Shown: in pieces, positions 51,336-62,723 of the stretch
Position numbering within the stretch: position 1 is the first letter of the stretch
Layout: the number at the start of each line of letters is the position of its first letter
From: Lithodes maja
Lineage: Eukaryota > Arthropoda > Malacostraca > Decapoda > Lithodidae
Assembly: GCA_037953745.1 (NCBI GenBank)
Contig: JBAKBP010006606.1
Coordinates: 44,609-108,608, forward strand
Length of the DNA stretch: 64,000 bases
Reading direction: 5' to 3'
Program-made: the position numbers and the translations under genes
The notes under the pieces: generated by a model
Told to the model about the DNA's origin: nothing
What the model saw: the letters and a program-made list of their open reading frames with translations, nothing else
The model's database searches: none

Positions 51336-53183
51336 TTTATTTACATCAACACTGAACAGCATTCTGCACTTCTTGTCTAGTATTGGTTCTGGCAGGATTT
51401 GTACTATGTCACCCTTGTCTATATCACTGTAATCATCAATAACTGGGTTAATGAAGACGTTACTTGTGCCCTTCACATGCTTTAGGAAACGAACATGTAT
51501 TTCTGGTAGAACCTTTACTATGACTGCAATATAATGTCGATGTTTCTTCTTACCATCAAACGGAACTTTAACAATAACCCATGTAGAAGGGGATACATCA
51601 CCAATGTTCGACTGTAGAGATTCTTCTTCATTACCGGTATTTTCAGCCTGGCTTACCGGTACGGATATATCATCTACTTCCTGTTCCTGGCTGTCCAAAG
51701 GCGAGTCATTTGCGCTGGGGATTTCCCGACCAGTGTCTGTAGTAGACCTACCGGTGCTTGTTGAAGGTAGCTGCTCGTCCAAAGCTAGTACTGAGGCCCC
51801 AATACTCCGACCTGGTGGGACATTCAAACGTCGCTTTCTTGTGGCGGTAGTTTGAGGCGGTTGATGTCCAGCATTCTTGCCATACCTCATTTCATTGAGC
51901 ATGTTCATTACAGACTTATCTATGTTTCTGGCTGCCATTCCTGCATCTGATTGTGAATCATCCTGTGAAGAACTTTGATCTGGCGGAAGCCTTGATATGA
52001 CTTGTTGGGCATCTAATGGAAAGATTCCGCACTTTTTGAACCCACTCTTTAAATTTGTTGCTACAGTTACATTTACTTTATCCAGGAGCTCAGTTAGCAA
52101 TGATGGAAAAATGTCTTTGGGCAGGGAAGCACGCAGCCTGCCACTTGTACTCATCTTATAATCTTCCAACACCTGCCGCCAATAGATTTTCAATGGTCTG
52201 AACACTGCTACATCTAGGGGTTGTGTGAGGTGCGTCGAGTTTGGTGGCAGCAGTACAAAGGCTATATCATTATCCTCACAGGCCTTTATTACAGTTGGTG
52301 TGAGATGACTGGCAAGGTTATCGCCAATCATAACTACTCTTTCAGATCTTTGTTCAGCATATGGCAGGATGATTTTGTTGAACCAATCTTCAAAGCAGGC
52401 AAACTCGAACCATCCACTTTGTGACCGGTTGTATCTAGTCCCTGGTGGCCCCCCTTCTGTCCATGTGTCGTATAGATGTAAGGCCTTATATACCACATAT
52501 GGTGGTAGTAAGTGCCCCGACGCTGTGCCTGAAAACATGATGGAGATAGAGGATTTTGTGGTGTTCATAATCCTCTCGGGATATTTTGTTCCTCTCTTCA
52601 CTAGCACTTTCTTTTTTCCCGGGTCATCGGTGAGGTTTGTTTCATCATAGTTTATGATATTTTCAGGAGGAACCCCTTCCAATGTTATTTTCAAATTATC
52701 ATAATAATCTCTCAGGGTCTCTTCGGAAACTTCTGCCCTCACTCGCTTGATGTTTTCTGAGAGACGTCTTGTGAGTTTATCTTTATGTCGTTTCAGAAAT
52801 GATTGACCCCATTCTTTACCTGGTACATTGTTTTTAAATTTGTTTACTTTTACACCCCGCTTGTCTAGGTAAGATTTAACAAGCATACGTAGGTCTAGAG
52901 TATCTATTGGAAATCCCCACTGACCCAAAGTAACCACTCTATCACACAGTTGTTGTTCCTCCTCTGCTGACAATACTGTCTGTCCACCAGCAGGTTTACT
53001 ATGTTTCCCTTTTATATAGTCATGTAAGGTGCTCTTACTTAACTTCCACTTTTTAGCAGCCTCACGTACACTCAAGTTCTTCTTTTGTATATCATCTTTT
53101 GCTTTCTTTAATTTGTCTTGACATACATGACTGTTGTATTTCCTTTTCTCGTTGTGTGGCTTTGGTTTATATATCCGTGGCAT
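51324..53183 (-). CDS. Tigger/pogo transposase, intact
   Basis: I choose the ATG of MPRIYKPK (53183), giving 619 residues; the frame is open 24 codons further up but those look like leader. Residues ~25-60 form a psq-type helix-turn-helix (LSVREAAKKWKLSKSTLHDYI), ~70-150 a CENP-B-type second DNA-binding domain (GQSFLKRHKDKLTRRL). The DDE core has Asp180 in NYDETNLTDD, Asp288 in VMIGDNLASH and Asp324 in LTQPLDVAVFRPLK, a DD35D spacing. The tail is Ser/Asp-rich. No stops or frameshifts, so it may be active. It would bind the subterminal repeats and integrate at TA. Confidence 0.9.
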   Translation of the reverse strand: MPRIYKPKPHNEKRKYNSHVCQDKLKKAKDDIQKKNLSVREAAKKWKLSKSTLHDYIKGKHSKPAGGQTVLSAEEEQQLCDRVVTLGQWGFPIDTLDLRMLVKSYLDKRGVKVNKFKNNVPGKEWGQSFLKRHKDKLTRRLSENIKRVRAEVSEETLRDYYDNLKITLEGVPPENIINYDETNLTDDPGKKKVLVKRGTKYPERIMNTTKSSISIMFSGTASGHLLPPYVVYKALHLYDTWTEGGPPGTRYNRSQSGWFEFACFEDWFNKIILPYAEQRSERVVMIGDNLASHLTPTVIKACEDNDIAFVLLPPNSTHLTQPLDVAVFRPLKIYWRQVLEDYKMSTSGRLRASLPKDIFPSLLTELLDKVNVTVATNLKSGFKKCGIFPLDAQQVISRLPPDQSSSQDDSQSDAGMAARNIDKSVMNMLNEMRYGKNAGHQPPQTTATRKRRLNVPPGRSIGASVLALDEQLPSTSTGRSTTDTGREIPSANDSPLDSQEQEVDDISVPVSQAENTGNEEESLQSNIGDVSPSTWVIVKVPFDGKKKHRHYIAVIVKVLPEIHVRFLKHVKGTSNVFINPVIDDYSDIDKGDIVQILPEPILDKKCRMLFSVDVNKWPK

Positions 53184-53902
53184 TTTTACTCCTGTGAATG
53201 AAAAGAAATGTAATATGATACTCTTACCTAACCTTACACAGCAAACGTCCACCAAATCATGTCAACATCTGACACCTTACTCAGTCTTAAGCATTCTTTA
53301 ATTGGCGTTACTCAAACGGGAGCAAGATGACAGATGATGACATGATTCGACGGATGCTCGCTATGTATGGCTAGGTAAGAGTACCATACACTTAGGTACT
53401 AATTGTTGTTCATATTGGAAGGGTCTTGTAACTAATATTAGATGTCCGATGTCACCTTATGTCCGAAATCACCCCAAACTATGTCCGAAAACACCCCAAT
53501 AAATCTGGAAAACAATAAAAGTAAATTGTTAGGGCTATAGGCTGTGTATTATGAACTTTGGGGAAAGAGTTACTGTGTGTATGGTCTCGCAGATAATTGT
53601 AGAACATTCTGGTGTAGGTTACTTGTCTTCCTCACATCCCATTAATTATGCTCAGTAGAAGTTTGACACGCTTACAAAAACATGTGTTTTCTTTGTTTCA
53701 TATTCACAAATATTTACCACAAATTAAATTAATTAATTTAAATTATTAGTTCATCCTACATATAGTTACAACATTCCTCTTGAATGCTACACATCTATTT
53801 TTCAATACCAAACTCCTCTTCTCTCTATTTTTATTTGTTTTACTTTTTATCCAAAATGTCCGAAGTTGTCCACATGTCCGAAGCCACCCCAGATGACGGT
53901 AC

Positions 53903-54295
53903 GGTAACAGTTAAAATAGAACCCCTGAAAACGTAAAATTCTAGGCTAGGCCAGCGTATGACACTGTTGCCAGACACCCGTCGCCGATCGGTGGGACCAG
54001 AGCGACACCGGGTAAAAGGCAAAAGTATAAGCAAGACGAAGTAAACGAAAGGAGGACAAGCATTCCATACGTCGGTGAAAGACGAGGGAAGTGTGCAATA
54101 ATGGGGAGTGGCCCAAAAAAGCAGTTGTAAGAGAATTTAGGCATGTGCCCCAAACTCAAACAATAAGTAAAGTCCAACTCAAGAATACTTCGAAATGCCA
54201 AAAACGCACCCTATTCACCGAAAACACAACATAAAAGGCAGTGCAAAATTACCCTAAATGAGCATTAAACCTGGCGTATAAAGCAAAACTGCCTG
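53903..54295. other. No gene recognised
   Basis: Only short chance ORFs. It lies between Tigger and a second repeat with GGTTCG motifs. Confidence 0.35.
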
Positions 54296-54730
54296 TAGGG
54301 GAGAGCGGTGATAGTTCGGACGGTTGGATGGTTCAGACAGTGCATTTCCTGAGAAACGTATGGGACCCAAGACTGCGAGATCTTGCGTGAAATTGCGATA
54401 GTTTGCTTACGTTAGTCACACGGAATTTCGGGCCTACAATTGCCACACTTTTCGATGCAGAACAAATTTTGTGTTTTCTTGCACCTCCTATGTTATATTT
54501 TCAGTTTATATCGTAAGCTCTACCTCCATGAGCATGTCAACCAGCGAGTTATGCATTATTATGGTGAATCTGTGTTGCATGCAGAAGATATTGCCGTAAA
54601 AAACGAATGCTAATCTCTCTTGTGTGAAAGTTGAGAGTACCCAACAATTAACTATTTAAATTCGGGATGGTTCGGCCAGTTGAGGGTGGTGATGGTTCGC
54701 CAGTGGTCGAACCATCCCACTTTATCTATA
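54296..54730. repeat. Possible DNA-transposon remnant with GATGGTTCG motifs
   Basis: GGGGAGAGCGGTGATAGTTC at 54299 starts a block containing repeated GATGGTTCG/CGAACCATC motifs (54327, 54665, 54692, 54708). The organisation recalls subterminal repeats of pogo-like elements. No transposase is present and the borders are uncertain. Confidence 0.4.
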
Positions 54731-55569
54731 ACATAGGGGCGCAATAGATGTAAATGTATCTATTTATTTAGTAGTAGCCTCTACGTCTCCAATGTAGAGC
54801 TATATACCTATCGTATAATTCCGTTCCGCTCTGGAGCAGACAATTATCGTAATCACTAGCGCGATTAAATCGATAACATCTAGAGTAGCACCTTACTCTC
54901 TCTACTAGGTACGTTGTACACACTCTTGAGGCTACTATTTTAAATGAAATGAAAATATTGATGAGAAAGAAAAGAGAAAATTGCAGAACATTGTCCATCC
55001 TATCTGGCTCCTTAAGCCGTTGTCACGGGTCCACCGCACAATCCGACCGGGTTCATTAGACATTCCTTTTCACGCTACACTCTATGACGCACACACTTTT
55101 TCTGGTGCTCTGTTTTTATGCCTACAACTCCTGTCACCTCCCCTTTGGGGGTGTTGTGGGCCTTATTTAAGGTACCTGTGTTTCTAGACAGATGATACGT
55201 GCTGTAGGCACACTGAAAACTGGGCTCAGGTGTGTTTTTCTTGGAGTGTAGTGTCGAAACTGGAGGTTACTTCATTTTTTGCCATCTGCGCATGCGTCGC
55301 CGCTTGGGCGACACTCGTTCATTTAGGCTTTGCCTTTTGTATTCGTTTCACTTGCGGTGGCTTTAGTTTTGTCTTTAGTAAGCTTCTTGTCATTATAGTT
55401 TTTTGTCACTGCCTTTATTTTTGCTTTTCTTTTTGTGAAATTAGGCCTAGGCTTACTTGTGCCCTTCTAGTTGGTTGGAAGGGGGGCGCTGACCCTTGTA
55501 GGGGCGATCCCTTTTGGTGGTCTTTTTCCTTGTTGCTGCCTCTCTTCAAGAGTGCAGAAACTAGTGTGC
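54731..55569. other. No supported gene
   Basis: An open frame at 55230-55637 is very rich in Phe, Cys and Leu, and its end runs into satellite sequence. It has no recognisable domain, so I do not call it a gene. Confidence 0.4.
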
Positions 55570-56600
55570 CTGGTAATTTCATATATTACTGCCTCAAGTA
55601 CCGAATAGGGTACCTTCCGAGTTTTGGCCTAGCCTAGGGGGGGGGGGGGGGGGGGGGCATTTGGTTTTCAACACTGTGGCAACCTCAATCTGGCATACAA
55701 TGCTCACTTTTTGATTGACGGACCCAGTGCTCTGTCTCCATGGATACAGTCCCACAAAACTGCGGACGTAGCCCGTTCTGATGAGTTTTTGTCTGACAGT
55801 TTTTGTTCTGTCTACTGCCCCTCCTACGGTATTGATTATATCCCTCATCAAGGGTACAGTACCTGGTGGCGCCTTGTAATTTCATATATTACTGGCTCCA
55901 GAACCGATTAGGCTCACTTCCGTTTTTAGCCTAGCCTTGATGGGGGGCGTTTTGGTTTAGACTGCGACTCTGCGGCCTCCTCAATCTGGCATACTCTGCC
56001 CCTGTATTGATATTACGGCCCCAGTGCTCCGTCTTCCTGACGCTTCGGTCACTTGTTGCTTACCCTCCTCAAGGGTACAGTACCTGGTGACTCCCTGTAA
56101 TTTCATATATTACTGGTTCTGGTACCAAATAGGCTAACTTCCATTTTTTCGCCTAGCCTATTCCAATTAATTTTTAATCTGACTCAGGTACCGATAGGCT
56201 AACTTTTTAGCCTAGAAGGGGGGCGTTTGGTGTACAACTCTGTGGCCTCCTCCATCTGGCTTAAATGCCCCTGTATTGATCGGCGGCCCCAGTGCTCTGT
56301 ATTCCTGTCGCTACTATCCCTTGTTGCTTACCCTCATCAAGGGTACGGTTCCTAGTGGCTCCCTGTAATTTCATATATTACTGCCTCAAGTGCCGCATAG
56401 GCTAACTACCGAGTTTTGGCCTAGCCTGGGGGGGGGGGGGGGGCGTTTGGCTTTCAACACTGTGGCAACCTCAATCTGGCATACAATGCTCACTTTTTCA
56501 TTGACGGCTCCAGTGCTCTGCATACCTGGCCTCAGTCCCGCAAAACCGCGAACGTAGCCCGTTCTGATGTGTTTTCCTCTGACAAGTTTTTATTCTATCT
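55570..56600. repeat. Complex satellite, 220-300-bp units, possible higher-order repeat
   Basis: GTAATTTCATATATTACTG recurs at about 55574, 55876, 56097 and 56366, and each unit has CATCTGGC and CCAGTGCTCTG/CCG blocks. Units 1 and 4 are much more alike than the two between (both have CAACACTGTGGCAACCTCAA and polyG runs), giving a ~790-bp higher-order period. PolyG tracts lie at about 55638-55657 and 56430-56442. Confidence 0.7.
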
Positions 56601-56601
56601 A

Positions 56602-57123
56602 CAGTCTGACCTGCCAATACGCGAGCTTTTAATATGCGATTCACCTTATATGCGAGGAGGGGGTCGAATCATACCCAAAACTTTCAAAACGCGTGATGTA
56701 CAGTACCTTTAAAACGCGAATCCGGGCCCGATATAATGGCAATTCCGGGGAGTTCAGCTAATACGCGAGGCCCCCCACCATTCCGCGCCAGTTACGTAGG
56801 CACGCAGGGCATTGTGGGATACGCCAGTCTACCCTTAGTCCACGCTCGCACAACAGCTGTCCGACTCGTGTTGGACATTTACTGTTAATTTTAAGGTGAG
56901 TTTATTATTATTGTTATATTTTCTTATGATTTGGATGTTTATGTATACATATATGTACCTTTTGTGGCAATTGACGGAGATAAATAGGCCTAAAGTAGAC
57001 AACTTGGAGTCAGTGCTGCCCATATCGATTTATTCCCATATAATACTCTATTGCTAATACGCGAATTTTCATTCCGCGCCCTCGCGTGTCGCCCATAGTC
57101 TCGCGTATTGGCAGGCCAGACTG
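56602..57123. mobile_element. Tigger-type MITE in satellite, 522 bp
   Basis: TA flanks at 56600-56601 and 57124-57125. Left end CAGTCTGACCTGCCAATACG; right end reverse-complemented CAGTCTGGCCTGCCAATACG. The empty site is seen in satellite unit 1 (TCTGTCTACTGCCCC, near 55809). No ORF. Confidence 0.8.
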
Positions 57124-57125
57124 TA

Positions 57126-58823
57126 CTGCCCCCCACTACGGTCGTGCACTTGCTTACCCACAGGCTCTCCTGCGCCTGATGTGACTATAGGAGGGTTACC
57201 TTTGGGCCCCTCCACTTTTGGAAGGGACTTTTATTTTACTGGCCTTCCACCTTCCTGGGTGCCACAGACCTCTCAGACATACCGATGGGTTGCCGCCCTG
57301 GGTCGGGTACTCCCCGCTCTAGGTCGGACCTTTCATTTACGGTCCCATGGTCTCCCTGGGCCCCTCCGATCTCGAACGGGACTTTCCGTTCTATGTCGGA
57401 GGTGTGTTTTCACACTGACTGATGCCCACAGACGCTCTCGAACGGGACTTTCCGTTCTATGTCAGAGGTCTGTTACCCACAGACGCTCCCACGTCTGCTG
57501 TGACTTGCCAGGCTACCTTTCTTGGGTCCTCGGCTTATGGCGGGGCCCGTCTGGGCCTCTCCGCTCTCGGACGGGCCTTTTCCCTCACGCACTACTGCCG
57601 TCTCATACCACTTCCCGCGCCTGAACGTACGAGTCCGTATACGTACGATTCCGCCCGCCTTAGAATGCGGACGTTCCCGCTCGATGTCGGTACTTTTCCG
57701 CTCTCGAACGGACGTTGCCGTTTACGGTCGCGCTACTTTTGCCTCGGTTTAGGCCTAGACTGGTCGTCCTGCACTTCCATTAAGCCATATTTTAATGCTC
57801 CTTTTTACCAGGCTGTGCTTTCTGACCTACAGGACCTCTTCACTGATACCGGCCTTAAGGTATTGGTCTCCATTATATTTTGGGGTGGGGTTTCGTTCAG
57901 TTCTTCAGAGGGTTGTGCCTCCCCCTTGGTTTTTTCTGACCTGGGGTTTGGGGCTCTTTGGCCTGTTGCTGGTTCCCCTATGGCCTTCCTGATCCTCCTT
58001 TTGGAGGGTTCTCTTCAGCTTTAACTTCCAGGGGGACATGGGGGGGGGGGGGGGGGGGCACTCTCCTTCATTGGCCGGGACTCCAGTCTCCAGGCCTAGT
58101 GAGAGCTTTTAGGCTACTCCCTGACCTGGTGCCTGTAGCCTATTCTGGGATCTCTGATCTTTATTTTGTGCATGACCTCATGACTGATACTCCTGCCTGG
58201 CCTCCCATTTCGGGGGCACTCTTTGGCCTTCTTCTTAAGGATTCATCGACTTTCAGTGGTTTTTTCGTGGTGCTTCCGACCAGGCTTTCGTCTTGTCTCT
58301 GCCAATGACATACATGCGTGCATTGCCATGGCCTTTATTTTCATGGTGCTTGCAAACAGGCTTTATTCTTGTTCCTGTCGATGACATACATGCATGCCTT
58401 CCCATGGCCTACACAGGGTCTTCACAGGGGCTTTTTCTTCTGGTTCCAGTGTAGTATGTCTACTTCGCTCTGCTCTCGCCACGGGTTCCTCACAGGGTGG
58501 TGAGTTCCACCCATCCTACATTCGTCCTACATTCCGCTCCAGAGCGGATTTCCGCCCCCGAGCGGAGCGGCCCGTTCTGGTCCACTCCTCTCTGGGTCGG
58601 TGCTAGGGTGCTTTGCTTTGCCTCTGTATTGGGACTCGGTTGCAGTAGTTCACAGACTTCTCCTTTTCATCAGATTGTGTTCCCACTCTACTCTGATGGT
58701 ACCCTTGGGCGTCTTCTTCTCTTCAGTACCTTCAACCTTTGGGTATTATTATTATCCTCTTCTTTTATAAGGCTTTTCATGCCTTCCTTCTCAGGACTTG
58801 CACAGGGTTCTTTGCACTTGCTG
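57126..58823. other. T/C-rich non-coding DNA, partly repeated
   Basis: Continues the satellite-like composition. CTCGAACGGGACTTTCCGTT occurs at about 57371 and 57434, and a polyG run at 58041-58058. Several ORFs of 60-200 codons overlap in all frames without domains, which is expected from low stop density rather than genes. Confidence 0.5.
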
Positions 58824-58916
58824 GTTGTTGTTGTTGTTGTTGGAGTTACAGGGCCACTCGAGCACGTCACCGCGCCCGCTCCAGCCCTTCCTTCGTAGGC
58901 GCGGAGATGCCATCGA

Positions 58917-61900
58917 CTACAAGCGCGTCAGGCGCCCAGTCGCTGTGAGGAAGCTGCAGAAGCGGAGAATCATGGCACGTCTCATCCCCTCAGGGACCCC
59001 CCGGCCTCCGAGGAGCGTTGGCAGGGAGAGCGAGGTGATGCCGAGGAGTCGAAGGCGGCCAGCGAGGATAGACCGCTCCATGTAGAAGCGAGGACATCTC
59101 AACACATAGTGCTCAATAGTCTCCGGCTGACCACACCACCGGCATGCATCACTACCCAGGATACCCAACCGCCGGAGGTGGCCAGAGAGCGTGATATGGC
59201 CGATGCGTAGCCTGACCAGGGTCACGTCCAGACAGCGGAGCCTGTTTCTCGCCCAGGGTTGGGGAGACGAGTCTACCCGATATGCGCCGAGGGTAGTGGC
59301 AGGTAACGAACATCGGAGGGTGGCGTTCCATCGATCCATACATGCCCGACGAACCACCATCTGATGGGACCGCAGATCAGCGTCCAAACTCTCACAGGAT
59401 GTCAATGAGTGAGCCGTGGCTGCGCCCCTGTCCGCTATGTGGTTCCCCCTGATCCCGCAGTGAGACGGAATCCATTGTAAATGCACAGGCCATGGTGAGT
59501 TGGAGAGGTGAAGAAGCAGTGACTGTATCTTGAAGACAAGGGAGGCATGCGACGCAGGGCGATGAGACTGCAGCAGGCGAAGAGAAGACTGGGAGTCAGA
59601 GTAGACGACCACCTGCTGACTGGACAAGTGGACGCTAATGAAGAGAAGTGCTTTATATATGGCAAAAAGCTCCGCTGCCAGGATGTGATGATGCCCGGAG
59701 AGCCGCCAAGTCTGGCACAGTGCGAGCTCCTCATAGTAGACTGCAGCTGTCGAAGAAGCCGGGGGGACGAAGGATCCATCGGTGAAGACAGGGGAGAATC
59801 CAATGTATCGTGTGGCTGACAGCTCCCGAAAGTACCCCTGTGCCATGACCGCACATTCTGACTTCTTAAAGCTGCGATGGAATGTGTGGCGTACCAACCC
59901 GGAGAGACAAACCCAGGGCGGCACTGGGGAGACAGAAGGTACCGGCATCGGGCTCGGAGGGGCAATTCCGAGAAGGCTGTAAGTCTTGAGTCCACGAACC
60001 AGGAACGGGCACCGGCGCTTTACTGGCCAGAGCGGGGAGGCCAGCCCCACCCCTGACGACCTCAATAATCTGACCAGAGGATGGGCTTCAGGCATGCGTG
60101 CTACTCTGGACATCCAACTGCAATCGGCCATCGCCTGGCTCCAGACCATGGGCAGGATCCCTGATTCCGCCTCCAGGGAAACAACGGGGGACGAGCCGAG
60201 CGCCCCCAGCGCTATGCGGAGAGCCGCATTATGGATTGGATTCAATCGCGCCAACACTGTGTCCGAGGCTGACCCATATACTACACATCCATATTTCAAC
60301 TTGCTCCGGATAAAAACCTCATAAAACTGAAGCAGGGCGTCACGAGAAGCACCCCACTTGGTGTGTGCAATGCACTTCATGAGGTTCAGTCGCTTCATGC
60401 AAGACTCCCGTAGATAATCAATATGGGCCCCCCAGGTGAGGATCGGTCCATTCAACCGGAGGCCCAGGAACACATGGCTAGTGCGATACGGTAACAGACT
60501 GCCCCCCATGTACACCCTCGGTAAGCCAGGAAGACGAGTTTTCAGAGTAAAACACATTACGGCGCTCTTCTGTGTATTCAACCGTAAACCCCATTCTGAG
60601 GCCCAATGGAGCAAGTCGTCAATCGCAGCCTGAAGACGGGCCTGGGCTTCCGGAAGGGTGGCCGCCGCACATACCAAGGATATGTCGTCCGCATAAATCA
60701 GCACGGATGTGTCGGCAGGGCTGGGGAAATCGGACATCAGGGCATTGTATAAGGGGGGGCTGAGTCCCGACCCCTGGGGGGTGCCGCAGTGTGTGGAGAC
60801 CTTACGGGACCTGGCCTCCCCGACCGACACTGAGAAGGATCGCCCCTTCAGGAAGCTACAGAACCACCGAAGCACCGTTCCACGGAAGCCCATGGCACCA
60901 AGCTTGTATACAATGCCCATGTGTGACGCAGCATCAAAAGCCCCCTCAACGTCTATGAACGCCACCAGAAGGACTTATTTATTTCGGTAAGCGTTGTGGA
61001 TGTGGTACTCCAGCTGCAGCAGTACGTCAATTGTCCCACGGCCAGGTCTAAAGCCGCAGAGAGCGTCGCCCAGGAGTCCTCTCGTTTCCAGCCACCAAGA
61101 GAGACGCAGGTTGACCAACTTTTCCATAACCTTGCCGACGGCCGATAATAAGCATATCCCTCTCCTTGATGACGGCTGGGCGGATCCTTACCAGGCTTGG
61201 GGAAAGGGAGAAGGAGAGCATGCCTCCAACATTGCGGGAAGAGTCCTGCCTGCCAGCTACCGTTGTAAACTCCCAGCAGCACCTCTCTGGCCCCTGAATG
61301 CAGGTGGCGCAACATCTCATAGGCCACTTCATCCGGACCCAACGCCTTACCCCGAGGGAGGGAGCATAATGCATCATCCAGCTCCTGGGCGGTGAAAGGC
61401 GCGGCAAGAGCAGTAGGCGCGGTAGGGGAGCCAGTATAGTGGGCGATGGACGACTCGAGGCGATCAGACACTGGTAAAGGTTCAGGAATAGCGAACTTTT
61501 CTTCAAAGAAGGCCGCCAATGAATCCGCTATCGCCTGACCATCGCTGACTAGCTGCCCATCAATCCGAAGGGGGCACGAGAGATTCACATGCATCCCATT
61601 CATTGATTTAACAAATCGCCACGCCCTCGTACAAGAGCCTGTAAACCTCAGGGACGAGCAGAAGGACCCCCAGGCACGCCTCCGAGCCACCAACAAAATC
61701 CTCATGCACCTAGCATCAGCCCGACGATATGTCCTCTTCTTCGCAGCACAGGGGTGACGTCTCCAATCCCTCCATGCACGACGGCGAGCTTGGATCGCTG
61801 CAGCACACTCCGGTGACCACCATGGAACAGCAGGTAGGGATGATGTGGAGGGACTAGTCCTCCTGAAGGCCTGGGAACCCGCCTGCACCAACGCCTCCGA

Positions 61901-62723
61901 AATCCCCACTGCTGCCTCCTCCAATGAAGACAAAACCTCAGTCCGCACCAAGAGCTCCAATGCAGCAGTACAGTACTCAGGCCACGCAGTGTCGACGAAT
62001 TTCCAGCGAGGACGAGCCCGTTGGGACTCCCGTACCCGGACACTCTGCACATGCAATAGAATTGGGAGGTGGTCACTGCCCATGTACGGCCCAGTCGTGA
62101 TGGATGCCCTTGAAACTGAGGGGAGCCGAGGCAAAGGTCCAAGGTCGAGTGCTTCGCGGTATGCGGATCTATCCGCGTGTGGAGTCCTGGAGGCGTGAGC
62201 AAGGCGATGTCCGGGGATTGCAGCAGCAGGTCAAATAAAGCAGACCCCGAGGAGTTCCGAGATGCCCGCGGGGCGACTGGATCCCAGTAGGCATGGCGTG
62301 CGTTAAAGTCACCGTAGATGATGCATGGACGCGGCAGTTGATTGACGTAAAACCGGTATTCCTCCACTGTCACACTCTTGCAGGGGTTGTAACAAACGAG
62401 GACTGTAACCCATCCCGTCTCTAGTGCCACCTTGGCTGCCAAGACTTCCAAGACCCCCCCACGAAAATGCTGGAGGGGGAGCTGTAAGCATGGAACGGTG
62501 TCTCTGACGAGGAGTGCCAAACCTCCGCCCCTGCCACAACGGTCTTCCGAAACAGTTGAAAGCCTGGCAGACGAAAAGTGAGGGTAGGGGTAAGCCAGGT
62601 CTCACAAAGTCCCACCACCACTGGGGACAGTCGAGCAACAGTTGTCCGTAGATCTTGCGTTTTCCTAAGCAGTGACCGTGCATTCCAGAAGAAAAGCTGC
62701 AGGAGAGACGTGGAAGCCATCAT
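58917..62723 (-). pseudogene. LINE G ORF2: endonuclease, RT, RNase H, zinc knuckle
   Basis: It starts MMASTSLLQLFFWNARSLL (62723). The endonuclease continues with GLCETWLTP, a frameshift near 62530, IIYGDFNARHAYWD, a second frameshift near 62115, then MGSDHLPI. RT blocks are LPRGKALGPDEVAYEML, then at least one frameshift between about 61150 and 60965, FIDVEGAFDAASH, CGTPQGSGLSPPLY and YADD. RNase H spans roughly 59800-59400 with all four acidic positions visible: FTDGS, AELFAI, YSDSQSS and GNHIADRGA. The C-terminus has CRWCGQPETIEHYVLRC. Three or more frame changes rule out a whole product. The final 682-codon frame (60965-58917) is intact. Confidence 0.85.

Larger units (their letters stand above)
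50284..53900 (-). mobile_element. Complete Tigger/pogo DNA transposon, 3.6 kb
   Basis: TA flanks at 50282-50283 and 53901-53902. Left end CCGTCATTCGGGGTGACTTC; right end reverse-complemented CCGTCATCTGGGGTGGCTTC. Both ends carry arrays of GTCCGAAGTCACC-like repeats: left near 50296, 50462, 50487, 50507, 50562, 50582; right near 53446, 53461, 53482, 53858, 53877. One transposase gene (51324-53183) is inside. The arrays are probably binding sites for its N-terminal helix-turn-helix. Confidence 0.85.

Noticed and set aside
50944..51432. Pro/Ser/Leu-rich ORFs in three frames
   Set aside because: They come from a CT-rich minisatellite inside the Tigger element.
53183..53230. Small 5' UTR intron in the Tigger gene (GTAAGAG to CACAG)
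   Set aside because: The interval would be only about 36 nt, too short for a normal intron.
55230..55637. 135-codon open frame rich in Phe, Cys and Leu
   Set aside because: Composition only reflects T-rich DNA, the end overlaps satellite sequence, and no domain or splice context is visible.
57181..58024. Long overlapping ORFs on the plus strand
   Set aside because: They lie in T/C-rich repeated DNA with few stops in any frame and show repeated peptide blocks that follow the DNA repeats.
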